The translations under genes and the position numbers were made by a program. DNA of 64,000 bases from Oceanobacter kriegii DSM 6294 (GTDB lineage: Bacteria; Pseudomonadota; Gammaproteobacteria; Pseudomonadales; Oceanobacteraceae): contig NZ_AUGV01000004.1 of NCBI RefSeq assembly GCF_000422845.1, positions 62,001-126,000 of the forward strand, written 5' to 3'. Below the pieces are notes generated by a model. The model saw nothing but the letters and a program-made list of their open reading frames with translations. It was not told the DNA's origin and made no database searches. Of the stretch, positions 1-8,168 are shown in pieces (the stretch's first letter is position 1; the number at the start of each line of letters is the position of its first letter).

Positions 1-63
1 ACCATAACTTCTTGATCGGCCACAGCTGATCGTTTCGAACTGCCCTCGATGTAAGGAAAACTG

Positions 64-1476
64 ATGTCTGCATCCCCTCAACTTGATCAGGAATATCTGG
101 CTCAACGCCAGCTCAAACGTGGCTCAGCCGGTTGGCTGCTACTGGCTGGCCTGGGTGTTTCCTATGTAATCTCCGGTGACTTCGCTGGCTGGAACTTCGG
201 TATTGCCGAAGCTGGCTGGGGTGGCTTTGTCATCGCCGCCGGCCTGATGGGCCTGATGTACTTCACTCTGGTTCTGTCGCTGGCAGAAATGTCGGCCGCC
301 ATTCCGGCCGCCGGTGGCGGTTACAGCTTTGCCCGTCAGGCCATGGGCCCGGTGGGTGGCTACATTACCGGCCTGGCGGTATTAATTGAATACGCCATTG
401 CTCCTGCTGCCATCGTGATCTTTATTGGTTCGGCGGTGGAATCCCTGCTCGGCTTTAACGGCCCGGTGGTATACGCAATTTTCTACGCCGTATTTATCGG
501 CATTCACCTGGCAGGCGTTGGTGAAGCGCTGAAAGTCATGATGGTGATCAGCGGTCTGGCGGTATTGGCCATTCTGGGTACTGCCGTGGCACTGATCGGC
601 GATTTTAATGCAGAGCTGCTGTTCGACATCGCTCCTACTGACGCCGCTGGCGCCTCTGAATTCCTGCCATTCGGCTGGTACGGCGTATGGGCTGCGCTGC
701 CATTCGCCATGTGGTTGTTCCTCGCGGTAGAAGGCGTGCCGCTGGCCGCTGAAGAAGCCAAAAACCCGGCCAAAGACGTACCGAAAGGCATCATCGGCGC
801 CATGATCTTCCTGCTGTTCACCGCCGCACTGGTGGTCTTCATTCTGGCAGGCATTACTGGCTCTGAAGCACTGGGCAGCAGTGCCGTGCCTTTGGTCGAT
901 GCACTCAACGCAGCAGGTAACCCGCAACTGGCGACACTGGTGAACGTACTGGCACTGGCAGGTTTGATTGCCTCCTTCTTCTCCATCATCTACGGCTACA
1001 GCCGTCTGGTGTTTGCGCTGTCTCGTGCTGGCTACCTGCCACAAAGCCTGTCGTTGACTAACAAGCGTAAGGTGCCTGCCCGCGCCCTGATTATTCCAGG
1101 TATCTTCGGCTTCCTGGCTTCCCTGAGCGGTGAAGGCGACCTGATGCTGACCATGGCCGTGGTAGGCGCAACCGTGTCCTACGCCCTGATGGCCCTGAGC
1201 CACATCCTGCTGCGGGTAAAACAACCTGAGCTGCCACGCCCATACAAAACCCCAGGTGGCGTATTTACCTCCGGTATTGCACTGGTACTGGCTCTGGTTG
1301 CTCTGACCGGCGTATACGCCTTCGATCCACGCGCCTTCTTCTACACAATTGGACTGTTCATCATTGGCGCCGCCTACTTCTTCCTGCACAGCCGCAACAA
1401 ACTGATTGCGACCACCGCAGAAGAAGAGTTCAACCTGCTGGCAGCCGCCGAAGCAGATCTGGAAGCGGGCAAATAA
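64..1476 (+). CDS. eat: Ethanolamine-type amino acid permease (APC superfamily)
   Basis: A 470-residue integral membrane protein with about 12 hydrophobic segments. The N-terminal GLGVSYVISGDFAGWNFGIA and the internal PAAGGGYSFARQAMGPVGG are typical of the ethanolamine permease branch of the amino acid-polyamine-organocation superfamily, which imports ethanolamine with protons across the inner membrane. The start is supported by TAAGGA a few bases upstream of the ATG. No ethanolamine ammonia-lyase genes lie nearby, so the substrate is assigned from family resemblance only. A strong hairpin terminator follows. Confidence 0.85.
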   Translation: MSASPQLDQEYLAQRQLKRGSAGWLLLAGLGVSYVISGDFAGWNFGIAEAGWGGFVIAAGLMGLMYFTLVLSLAEMSAAIPAAGGGYSFARQAMGPVGGYITGLAVLIEYAIAPAAIVIFIGSAVESLLGFNGPVVYAIFYAVFIGIHLAGVGEALKVMMVISGLAVLAILGTAVALIGDFNAELLFDIAPTDAAGASEFLPFGWYGVWAALPFAMWLFLAVEGVPLAAEEAKNPAKDVPKGIIGAMIFLLFTAALVVFILAGITGSEALGSSAVPLVDALNAAGNPQLATLVNVLALAGLIASFFSIIYGYSRLVFALSRAGYLPQSLSLTNKRKVPARALIIPGIFGFLASLSGEGDLMLTMAVVGATVSYALMALSHILLRVKQPELPRPYKTPGGVFTSGIALVLALVALTGVYAFDPRAFFYTIGLFIIGAAYFFLHSRNKLIATTAEEEFNLLAAAEADLEAGK

Positions 1477-1485
1477 GCCCAAACC

Positions 1486-1558
1486 CACCCCGCAAACAAA
1501 AACGCCCGGCTAAACAGCCGGGCGCTTTCGATTTTACTGCTTTAGCGGCTCTGATCAG
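1486..1558. repeat. 73-bp direct repeat, copy A (contains terminator)
   Basis: This stretch recurs at 2204-2276 with 71 of 73 bases identical; only two adjacent bases differ. It holds the CGCCCGGC-TAAACA-GCCGGGCG hairpin (about 1503-1524). Copy A follows the permease and copy B abuts the stop codon of the convergent TRAP gene. The original state was therefore probably one shared bidirectional terminator, duplicated when the intervening ~650 bp arrived. Confidence 0.85.
1503..1530 (+). terminator. Rho-independent terminator of the permease gene
   Basis: An 8-bp GC stem (CGCCCGGC/GCCGGGCG) with an A-rich upstream arm and CTTTCGATTTT downstream, 27 bases past the permease stop codon. Confidence 0.75.
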
Positions 1559-1565
1559 CCAGTAA

Positions 1566-1598
1566 CGTAGGTCGAATAAGCGAAGCGCCATCCGACAC
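1566..1598. repeat. REP element, GTAGGTCG type (copy 1)
   Basis: A GTAG head followed by an imperfect palindrome reading GTCGAATAAGCG...CATCCGAC. A second copy with one base change lies at about 2136-2168, so the two flank the small membrane-protein gene. This is the classical REP layout (tetranucleotide plus hairpin). Confidence 0.7.
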
Positions 1599-1635
1599 AG
1601 GGATTATCAGATGGCGACCGCCCTTCTCAGTCTCA

Positions 1636-1690
1636 CACGCTCCTGCGTGGTAGCCATATCGGGATACATTCCCACGCAGAGCGTTGAAAC
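1636..1690. repeat. Degenerate inverted repeat (CACGCTCCTGCGTGG type)
   Basis: CACGCTCCTGCGTGG and CCCACGCAGAGCGTTG form an imperfect inverted repeat around a short loop. Similar palindromes are dispersed in intergenic DNA of many gammaproteobacteria. This copy looks decayed. Confidence 0.4.
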
Positions 1691-1775
1691 GAGGGTAGCA
1701 CAGCCCTGAAAACTGTGCCCCGCCCAATCAGATTACGGGTTGCTCGTTTTTCCAACGGCTGCTAGCGTGATTGAC

Positions 1776-2075
1776 ATGACCAACATTTACGAAAAATCCG
1801 CGATATTCCTGGCCATAATCATGTGCATCCCGGTTTATGTTGCCATATCGGGGTTCGTTGCCTTCCTCGACAACAGCAATCCACTACATTACGAGGGCCT
1901 ATATGTAACCGGCTACATGGTCATTTTCTCTTCAGCAATCTGGATTCCGCATCTCATATTGAATGCATTAAAGTGGAAAAGAATCAGCAGAAAAATTCAG
2001 GCGTTAACATTTATACCTACGGGTTTAATGCTCGCGTTAGCTGTTCTAGCCGAAATCAACGGCATTCCGTGGTAG
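1776..2075 (+). CDS. Small three-TM membrane protein, unknown function
   Basis: A 99-residue protein beginning MTNIYEKSAIFLAII, with three hydrophobic segments at about residues 6-30, 42-64 and 75-94. The ATG at 1776 was preferred over an in-frame TTG at 1740 because the membrane segment follows it directly, although no strong Shine-Dalgarno site is visible. I do not recognise a family. The gene sits alone between two REP elements and between the two copies of the 73-bp repeat, so it appears to have arrived with the inserted segment. Confidence 0.5.
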   Translation: MTNIYEKSAIFLAIIMCIPVYVAISGFVAFLDNSNPLHYEGLYVTGYMVIFSSAIWIPHLILNALKWKRISRKIQALTFIPTGLMLALAVLAEINGIPW

Positions 2076-2135
2076 GCACAATTATTAAGCACAGGCAAAT
2101 ACACTACTCTGGTTAACCCTGATCCACAGTATTTT

Positions 2136-2168
2136 TGTAGGTCGAATAAGCGAAGCGTCATCCGACGA
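2136..2168. repeat. REP element, GTAGGTCG type (copy 2)
   Basis: GTAGGTCGAATAAGCGAAGC followed by GTCATCCGAC; nearly identical to the copy at 1566-1598 and in the same orientation. Confidence 0.7.
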
Positions 2169-2203
2169 AGAGTCTGCTGAATAACACTGCTTTACCTAGG
2201 CTG

Positions 2204-2276
2204 CACCCCATAAACAAAAACGCCCGGCTAAACAGCCGGGCGCTTTCGATTTTACTGCTTTAGCGGCTCTGATCAG
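2204..2276. repeat. 73-bp direct repeat, copy B (contains terminator)
   Basis: The second copy of the repeat at 1486-1558. It runs into the stop codon of the TRAP binding-protein gene, and its hairpin (2221-2242) can serve as that gene's terminator on the minus strand. Confidence 0.85.
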
Positions 2277-3358
2277 TCAGCCGTGGTTTCCAGATACGCT
2301 TTGGTAGAAATATCGGTCCAGGCGCGTACCTTCTTCAGGTAGTCCGCCTGGGATTCCACAATGCGCTTGGCCAGCTCATCTTTTTCAGTCAGCTCGGCCA
2401 GCAGTTCGTCGTTGGCTTTACGCATGGCGTCCATCACGTCTTGCGGGAAGTCGCGAACCTGAATGTCCGGGTTTTCGGCCAGCATTTTGTCCCACGCCAT
2501 GGCGTTGGCATCAATGGCTTGCACGTACAGGTCGAAGGCGGCTACGCGGAAGGCGGTTTCCAGAATCACTTGCAGGTCTTTCGGCAAGGAATTCCACTTC
2601 TTCTTGTTCACCAAAAACTGGGTTTCTGAACCCGGCTCATGCCATGCGGTGTAATAGAACGGTGCGATTTTCTGGAAGCCCATGCGTAAGTCGAAGGCAG
2701 GACCTACCCACTCCAGTGCGTCAATGGTGCCGCGCTCCAGCGAGGTATACAGCTCGCCCGGGGCAATGTTGGTTGGGCTGGCACCCACACGTGCAAATAC
2801 CTCACCGGCAAAACCAGGAATACGCATTTTCAGGCCCTGCAAATCGGCCAGCGATTTGATTTCCTGCTTGAACCAGCCGCCCATCTGAATATCCGAGTTA
2901 CCACCTGGGAAGGACAACAGGTTATGCGGGCCATACACCTCTTGCATCAGCTCCATACCGCCACCACGGTAGAACCAGGCGTATTGTTCGGTGCTCATCA
3001 TGCCGAACGGCATAGAGGAGAAAAACAGCGTATTAGGTACCTTGCCCTTCCAGTAATAAGAACTGGAATGACCCAGATCGTACTGGCCAGACTTCACCAT
3101 ATCGAACACGCCAAACGGTGACTTGTGCTTGTTGGCGGAGTCGATGCGAATTTGCAGACGGCCGTTAGACATCTCGTTGGCCAGCTTTGCCATGTTCTTG
3201 CTGGCATCACCCAGAATTGGCGTGTTCTCGCCCCAGGTTTCTGCCAATTTCAGGCGGTAAACCTTATCGGCCGCCGTGGCAGTAAAAGACAGTGCCGCAA
3301 TGGTCGCCACACTGACCGCTTTCAGAAGCAGTGCTACTGTATTTTTCTTTTTCATCAT
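2273..3358 (-). CDS. dctP: TRAP transporter solute-binding protein (DctP/TakP family)
   Basis: A 361-residue periplasmic binding protein with a cleavable signal peptide (MMKKK, a hydrophobic stretch, then FTATAADK). Family features include KLAETWGENTPI near the start, SSMPFGM about residue 115 and the substrate-contact segment KMRIPGFAGEVFARVGA about residues 175-190. In this family the protein captures carboxylates, often alpha-keto acids, and hands them to a DctQM membrane pair. No Q or M subunit is next to it, so it is an orphan subunit here. Two consecutive ATG codons are possible starts. Confidence 0.85.
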   Translation of the reverse strand: MMKKKNTVALLLKAVSVATIAALSFTATAADKVYRLKLAETWGENTPILGDASKNMAKLANEMSNGRLQIRIDSANKHKSPFGVFDMVKSGQYDLGHSSSYYWKGKVPNTLFFSSMPFGMMSTEQYAWFYRGGGMELMQEVYGPHNLLSFPGGNSDIQMGGWFKQEIKSLADLQGLKMRIPGFAGEVFARVGASPTNIAPGELYTSLERGTIDALEWVGPAFDLRMGFQKIAPFYYTAWHEPGSETQFLVNKKKWNSLPKDLQVILETAFRVAAFDLYVQAIDANAMAWDKMLAENPDIQVRDFPQDVMDAMRKANDELLAELTEKDELAKRIVESQADYLKKVRAWTDISTKAYLETTAD

Positions 3359-3529
3359 GTTCTCTTGACGCTCTCGATCGCCCCTCTTCCGTGGGAGCTT
3401 ATTGATAGAACACCTGTACCGGTGCTTTCCAAGCCGGACACTTTAGCGGTTCAGTCAACAGGATGCTATCTGAGCGGTCAGGAAATAATCAGCAGATGAG
3501 AAATTCAGGATCGTTTGGCCGTAAGACCA

Positions 3530-4015
3530 CTAATTCAAAGGCGGGACGTTCAATTCGTAACTGGTGTACTGCTGCCCGAACAAAGTGCTTTCGTACACAC
3601 GCGAGGCCATTTTTCGCAGAAAGCGATACTCTGGGCGAGTATGAAACAAATGCAGCACCACCCGGGTATGACCGAGCTCTGCCGCCCACGCCATCATATC
3701 CTTGAACACCGCAATACCGACGCCCCAGAATGATTCATCCAGCACAATAGCCAACTCATAGGCGTCGTTTTCAAACTGAATCCCACACCAGCCTGCAACG
3801 GCCCCATTCACGCAAATACCACGAACACGGCAACCCGGTGCGGCATCCACCGCTTTCTTCTCCGCAACCCAAGCCGCCAAAGTGGTTTCGGTAAACAGAT
3901 CATGCTGCACCAGATGCGTGCGAATTCTGTCCTTGTTCAGCATGGCCAACAGCGCGTGTTGGTCCAGCTCGCCAAGCTGAGAGTACTCAATGCTTGGTGA
4001 TTCAATGCGATCCAT
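3530..4015 (-). CDS. GNAT-family acetyltransferase
   Basis: A 161-residue protein resembling the GNAT fold. A central strand (GAVAGWCGIQFENDAYELAIVL) is followed by FWGVGIAVFKDMMAWAAELG, in the position of the acetyl-CoA-binding segment, although the usual RxxGxG/A signature is weak. GGAG lies seven bases before the ATG. The acceptor substrate cannot be told from sequence. It is monocistronic between the TRAP gene and a divergent cupin gene. Confidence 0.65.
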   Translation of the reverse strand: MDRIESPSIEYSQLGELDQHALLAMLNKDRIRTHLVQHDLFTETTLAAWVAEKKAVDAAPGCRVRGICVNGAVAGWCGIQFENDAYELAIVLDESFWGVGIAVFKDMMAWAAELGHTRVVLHLFHTRPEYRFLRKMASRVYESTLFGQQYTSYELNVPPLN

Positions 4016-4250
4016 AGGTGTTCTCCAATACCATGTGTCCGAATTTGCATGTGTCCCTGTTTAAAACACCCCCTGTTTAAAGCGCCCCTGTTTAATGCGA
4101 CGCCTGGGCAACAAAACAGCCGATTGATTCGCGGCGTCGATTCCTGAAATCCCGTCGCCCACAGTCAACCCGGCTATTCAAACGGCTCATAGAATGCTGC
4201 CAGCTTTTGCTTTTAAACCGCACGTTAACCAACATTGCTCGGGAGCCGAG

Positions 4251-4595
4251 ATGTCTGACTTCATTACCGTACTGCGCGAAACCTGCCCTACCCCAGTGGT
4301 CGATGCCACCAAATGGAAGCGCATTGAAGGCGAACCACACACAGTTAACCTGAACGCCTACCAGTCTGAAGATGGCAGCAAAATCATGGGCACCTGGATC
4401 TGCACCCCAGGCAAATTTGAAGTCGCTTACGACAAGTGGGAGTTCTGCCACTTTCTGGAAGGCTACTGCATCATCACCCCGGAAGGTGAAGAGCCAAAGC
4501 ATCTGAAAGGCGGCGACGTATTTGTGATCGAACCAGGTATGAAAGGCACCTGGGAAGTGGTTGAAACCGTTCGCAAATACTTCGTGTTTGCCTGA
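4251..4595 (+). CDS. Cupin-domain protein (DUF861 type)
   Basis: A 114-residue single-domain cupin. The pattern GTWICTPGKFEVAY...EFCHFLEGYCIITPEGEEP followed by GGDVFVIEPGMKGTWEV matches the DUF861 cupins, some of which relate to ureidoglycine aminohydrolase. The ATG at 4251 is preceded by GGGAG at good spacing; an upstream in-frame ATG (4194) lacks one and would add a non-family extension. The exact reaction is unknown. A hairpin terminator follows. Confidence 0.75.
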   Translation: MSDFITVLRETCPTPVVDATKWKRIEGEPHTVNLNAYQSEDGSKIMGTWICTPGKFEVAYDKWEFCHFLEGYCIITPEGEEPKHLKGGDVFVIEPGMKGTWEVVETVRKYFVFA

Positions 4596-4614
4596 CACGG
4601 CTTGCTTTATTAGT

Positions 4615-4645
4615 CACAGCCCTGTGTTTTGACCGCAGGGCTGTG
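4615..4645 (+). terminator. Hairpin after the cupin gene
   Basis: CACAGCCCTG and CAGGGCTGTG form a perfect 10-bp stem with an 11-base loop, starting about 20 bp past the cupin stop and ending against the convergent peptidase gene. It may act in both directions. Confidence 0.65.
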
Positions 4646-4646
4646 C

Positions 4647-5615
4647 TTACCTTGCCCACGGTTCAACCGAAATACCCCACAGACTTTCAGTCCTATTAGG
4701 CCCGCACTCTCCTACAAAGGGTTCCGCAAGGCTGTAGTAATCATCGCCCCAGACTTCAAAGTGAAGATGCGGCCCTGTCGAGCTCCCTGCACTACCAACT
4801 TCCCCAATTTTTTCACCACGCTGAACATAGTCACCCGCAGCCACGAGTATTGAGCCACTTTTAAAGTGGTCATAGCGAGTAGCGAATACATCACCGTTAT
4901 AGTGTTCAATAACAACCACATTCTTTCCGACAAAACACCAGAAGCAGGAATCACCACCGCTGTCCGCCGGACAATAATCACCAGCGTCAGTACATATTGC
5001 GTATCCGTCGTCCAAATCAGGATAGTAGTTGGAATTCGGTGGCAGGCAGTCTTCCTCCGTGCTGTTGGCATCACAACGATCGTATGCACCCGGATGGTCA
5101 AAGGCCCATAAAACCCTTCCACTTTGGGCAGCGTATACATCGACCCCAGCATCCATTTGGTCCCAGGAGTACAAACTGATGTCTGTGCCTTCATGGCCAG
5201 TGTAACCGGGGCTTTCGCAGTTGAAAGCCAGTCCATCCGAGTCTATATCGGCGTGTCCAATGGAACAGCTCTCCCCCGGAATGCAATCGATTGGCCACAA
5301 TAATTTGGATTCGTCGTCAATCACGTCCGTAGCTGGATCGGTTTCTTCTGCGGGATCAGTTTCTTCTGAGACGTCAGTTTCTTCTGCGGGATCAGGCTCT
5401 TCTGAAGGATCGGTTTCTTCTAAAGGGTCAGTTTCTTCTGAGGCATCAGTTTCCTCTGATATATCGGACCCATCTGACGTATCGGCTTCCTCTGAAGTAT
5501 CTGTATTTTCAGAAGATTCAGCGCCGCCCTCTGCTGTAGCCTGGTCCGTGTTCGAAGACTCTCCGTAACAACCCGCCAATGAAAGAGTCAAAAAAACGAT
5601 CAGTAACTGATTCAT
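4647..5615 (-). CDS. M23-family peptidase lipoprotein with acidic repeat linker
   Basis: A 322-residue predicted outer-envelope lipoprotein. The signal peptide ends in the lipobox SLAGC (Cys16). Residues about 20-105 are an acidic low-complexity stalk of repeats such as EETDPS and EETDAS. The C-terminal half is a LytM/M23 domain with HEGTD (Zn ligands) and the catalytic GPHLHFEVW, so it probably cuts peptidoglycan peptides or is a cell-wall binding relative. Many extra cysteines inside the domain suggest disulfides. GGAAGGCGG precedes the ATG. The start and the lipobox are clear. Confidence 0.85.
   Translation of the reverse strand: MNQLLIVFLTLSLAGCYGESSNTDQATAEGGAESSENTDTSEEADTSDGSDISEETDASEETDPLEETDPSEEPDPAEETDVSEETDPAEETDPATDVIDDESKLLWPIDCIPGESCSIGHADIDSDGLAFNCESPGYTGHEGTDISLYSWDQMDAGVDVYAAQSGRVLWAFDHPGAYDRCDANSTEEDCLPPNSNYYPDLDDGYAICTDAGDYCPADSGGDSCFWCFVGKNVVVIEHYNGDVFATRYDHFKSGSILVAAGDYVQRGEKIGEVGSAGSSTGPHLHFEVWGDDYYSLAEPFVGECGPNRTESLWGISVEPWAR
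5330..5530. repeat. Degenerate short tandem repeat within the M23 gene
   Basis: Roughly 15-18 bp units (GTTTCTTCTGAGG/CATCA variants) encode the acidic EETDxS linker of the lipoprotein. The copies are diverged, unlike the 15-bp repeat at 21361. Confidence 0.6.
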
Positions 5616-5767
5616 CCGCCTTCCTTGATATTCTCCTGAGGCCCAGTATGACGACGCTCATTCCGAACCGCTAATAGGCAAAAGACCGATTGTGCTCCGC
5701 TATTACCGTAATCCCAGAACGTCATTGCCATCAGATCCAGGGATCTACACCACGTGAGCCCACAGAA

Positions 5768-6004
5768 TCACAAACCCTGTTTTGCCCGCTCAATCGCCGA
5801 CTTCACCGCCGACAGTGCTCTGGGACTGTTTTTCCAGCAGGTGGTGTTGAGCATCGACGCGACCCTTTCAGCAATTTCCTCTGGATCAAAACCAGCCAAA
5901 TCAGAAAACGAGTCGATACCAATTTCTTCAAAACGCTTCACCACCGTTGGCCCAACGCCTTTCACCCCAAGCAGGGCTGACTTTTCTGAATCACTAAAGG
6001 GCAT
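5768..6004 (-). CDS. Helix-hairpin-helix protein, Cdd1-like
   Basis: A 78-residue protein. KSALLGVKGVGPTVVKRFEEIGIDSFSDLAG is a helix-hairpin-helix DNA-binding motif. The ending SMLNTTCWKNSPRALSAVKS is the hallmark of the small Cdd1 (pathogenicity locus) family, whose function is not established. The ATG at 6004 was chosen because GGAG lies nine bases upstream; a longer reading to 6067 adds residues outside the family. It probably binds DNA structure non-specifically. Confidence 0.75.
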   Translation of the reverse strand: MPFSDSEKSALLGVKGVGPTVVKRFEEIGIDSFSDLAGFDPEEIAERVASMLNTTCWKNSPRALSAVKSAIERAKQGL

Positions 6005-6129
6005 ATATTGGCACTCCATACCGGTAAATATCAGACGGCTGCTGAGCAATGAGCTGTGCTTATCCAAACCGCCAACGCTACATCGGCTTCATGACAGGAA
6101 CAACCACTTCAACAAACCTGCACCAAACC

Positions 6130-6188
6130 GTAGGAGGGATTTCAATCCCGAAGCCTCCAATCCCGCACCAAGCGTAGGATGCTAATGG
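6130..6188. repeat. REP element pair, left of the RAYT gene
   Basis: GTAGGAGGGATTTCAATCCC (6130 onward) is a GTAG head plus a GGGATT-TC-AATCCC hairpin. CGTAGGATGCTAATGG follows at 6173. Both motifs recur to the right of the transposase at 7802 and 7881. Confidence 0.75.
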
Positions 6189-6306
6189 CAAACCGAGACA
6201 CCTGGCAAACCGAGACACCCATCCAAACTGGTACCTTTGACTGATTCCATTTTCCAGTTCACAGGCCATAATCAGGTTTCGGTAACTTCACGGATGGAGT
6301 TCGACC

Positions 6307-7312
6307 ATGCCAAAGCCCCGCAAGCAACAAGTATCTGTTGAAGCCACGCCCTACTACCATTGCGTTTCTCGCTGCGTTCGCCGCGCCTTTCTTTGTGGAA
6401 CAGATTCAGTTTCCGGCCAAAGATACGAGCACCGGCGAAGCTGGCTCGAAGAACGTATCCTGGCACTGCCTCAGATCTTCGCCATCCAAGTCTCGGCCTA
6501 TGCCGTGATGTCTAATGTCTAACCACTATCATGTCGTTCTTTTCGTCGATTCTGATCAGGCAAATGGCTGGAGCAATATGGATGTGGTTTTGCGCTGGCA
6601 CCAGCTATTTAAAGGCAATGTATTGTCCCAGCGCTTTGTGCGCGAAGAACCGCTATCTGAAGCCGAGCAGAATCGTTTAACAATCCTGATTGATGAATGG
6701 CGCTCACGGCTCAGCGATATCAGCTGGTTTATGCGAGTATTAAATGAGGCGATTGCCCGTGAGGCCAATGCCGAAGATGGCTGCTCTGGACGTTTCTGGG
6801 AAGGCCGTTTCAAATCTCAAGCCCTACTGGATGAGGCTGCCTTACTGAGCTGCATGGCTTATGTCGATTTAAACCCGGTTCGAGCAGCGATCGCAGACAC
6901 GCCAGAAGCCTCGGATCACACTTCAATAAAACAGCGAATCGAACACTCAAACACCACCAGAACCCCAAATTCAATAAAGGCGCAAACCCCGCTATTACTC
7001 CCCTTCACCGGAAATCCGCGCCAAGACTCTCCTACTGGAATCCCAATGCTTTTGAGCGACTACCTAGCGTTAGTCGACGAAACCGGATGAATCATTCGAT
7101 CCAACAAACGTGGGGCGATTGACGACAAACTTGCCCCAATCCTGAGCCGCATCGGGCTGGACGACCAGCATTGGCTGACCATGACCCAGCAGTTTGAACG
7201 CTGTTTCAGTACCTTTGTAGGCAATGAAGCCAACATTCGACAAGCCTGCGAGCAACTGGGTTACAAACGACCGACCGGAACAAGCCAGGCCCGCCGTTTG
7301 TTAACCGGATAG
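6307..7312 (+). pseudogene. REP-associated tyrosine transposase (RAYT), inactivated
   Basis: The N-terminal part (MPKPRKQQVSVEATPYYHCVS, then AYAVMSN) and the downstream NHYHVVLF, WEGRFKSQALLDEAALLSCM and AYVDLNPVRA belong to the IS200-like Y1/HUH transposases that mobilise or maintain REP sequences. Two lesions are visible. A perfect 7-bp tandem duplication (ATGTCTA at 6508-6514 and 6515-6521) shifts the frame exactly at the SNHYH histidine motif. An in-frame TGA at 7088-7090 interrupts the C-terminal part, which continues in the same frame (ending RRLLTG) to the TAG at 7310-7312. With these lesions no full-length enzyme can be made. Confidence 0.9.
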
Positions 7313-7484
7313 CCTGTGTGACATTCAAGCCTGTGAAGTTAATATTGTTATCAGATAAACATCTGAGGCTCTCTTTCACCTGAAAATCCAGAAATGGCGC
7401 TAACTAACGAGTCGCTCCTATGCAGGCATAACAAATCTACGTCGACCCTCACTGCATTATTCAATCTGATACCAAGGCAAAGCT

Positions 7485-7793
7485 GTGAACTCCACCCTAC
7501 CCTTAATGTTGGAGCTGCTTGGCGATAAGTGGATGTCCTGTTTGTCCCTTGAAAACAACCGTTTCGACGGCCAGCATGTCGTGCTGTTTAACACCTTCAA
7601 CAGCAACTTCGGCGACGACCAGATCGCCGAATTCAAAGCCAAAGTCATGGCCCATGGTGCAAGTTCTTTTGAACACAAATACGTACTGCGCGGGCGAATG
7701 ACCCAGCAGCTGACGCCGGAGCAGATGCTGCGGGCTATTGACGAGGGATGGTTCCGGGCGCAGATGACTATCAATAACAATTATCGATTTTGA
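7485..7793 (+). CDS. Hypothetical protein, 102 aa
   Basis: A soluble, moderately acidic protein with coding-like composition (LGDKWMSCLSLENNRFDGQH...). I do not recognise a family. The GTG at 7485 is favoured because AAGG lies seven bases upstream; an internal ATG at 7506 has no ribosome-binding site. It ends just before a REP element. No membrane segment or known motif is visible, and it could be a remnant of a larger gene. Confidence 0.5.
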   Translation: MNSTLPLMLELLGDKWMSCLSLENNRFDGQHVVLFNTFNSNFGDDQIAEFKAKVMAHGASSFEHKYVLRGRMTQQLTPEQMLRAIDEGWFRAQMTINNNYRF

Positions 7794-7801
7794 ACTGGCT
7801 T

Positions 7802-7895
7802 GTAGGAGGGATTTCAATCCCGATGGCCCCAAATAGCTGCCACGATGGACAATTTAATTACAAACCAACCAACGACAAATCGTAGGATGCTAATG
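7802..7895. repeat. REP element pair, right of the RAYT gene
   Basis: The same two motifs as at 6130-6188: GTAGGAGGGATTTCAATCCC at 7802 and CGTAGGATGCTAATG at 7881, in the same order and orientation. Confidence 0.75.
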
Positions 7896-8168
7896 TGCTA
7901 ACCCTGCTCTCTACCGTCGACACCACTAATCAATCAGATAGCAGCTGAGGTCAACACTCGACGGAAGCCCACAAATAGCGCTATCGAATGGGGCTTTACA
8001 CATGATATGGCCAAATCGACACGCAATTTCTTCGTAGAGTTCGCCTGATGACAAGCCAAGATCTAGAGCATAAACAACGCCTGAAGATAATCTATAAAGA
8101 TTTATCGATGGATATCCTTTTTACGCACTGGCAATAGTTAATACCAAGGCACGCCATTTCAAAAACCA
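7896..8168. other. Intergenic stretch, nothing identified
   Basis: No convincing gene, RNA or hairpin terminator was seen between the REP pair and the stop codon of the RelA/SpoT-like gene. Composition moves toward AT-rich across it, so the left edge of the acquired island probably lies here. Confidence 0.4.

Noticed and set aside
382-1488. 368-aa minus-strand frame opposite the permease
   Set aside because: Cys/Gln/His-rich shadow of a clear 12-TM transporter gene.
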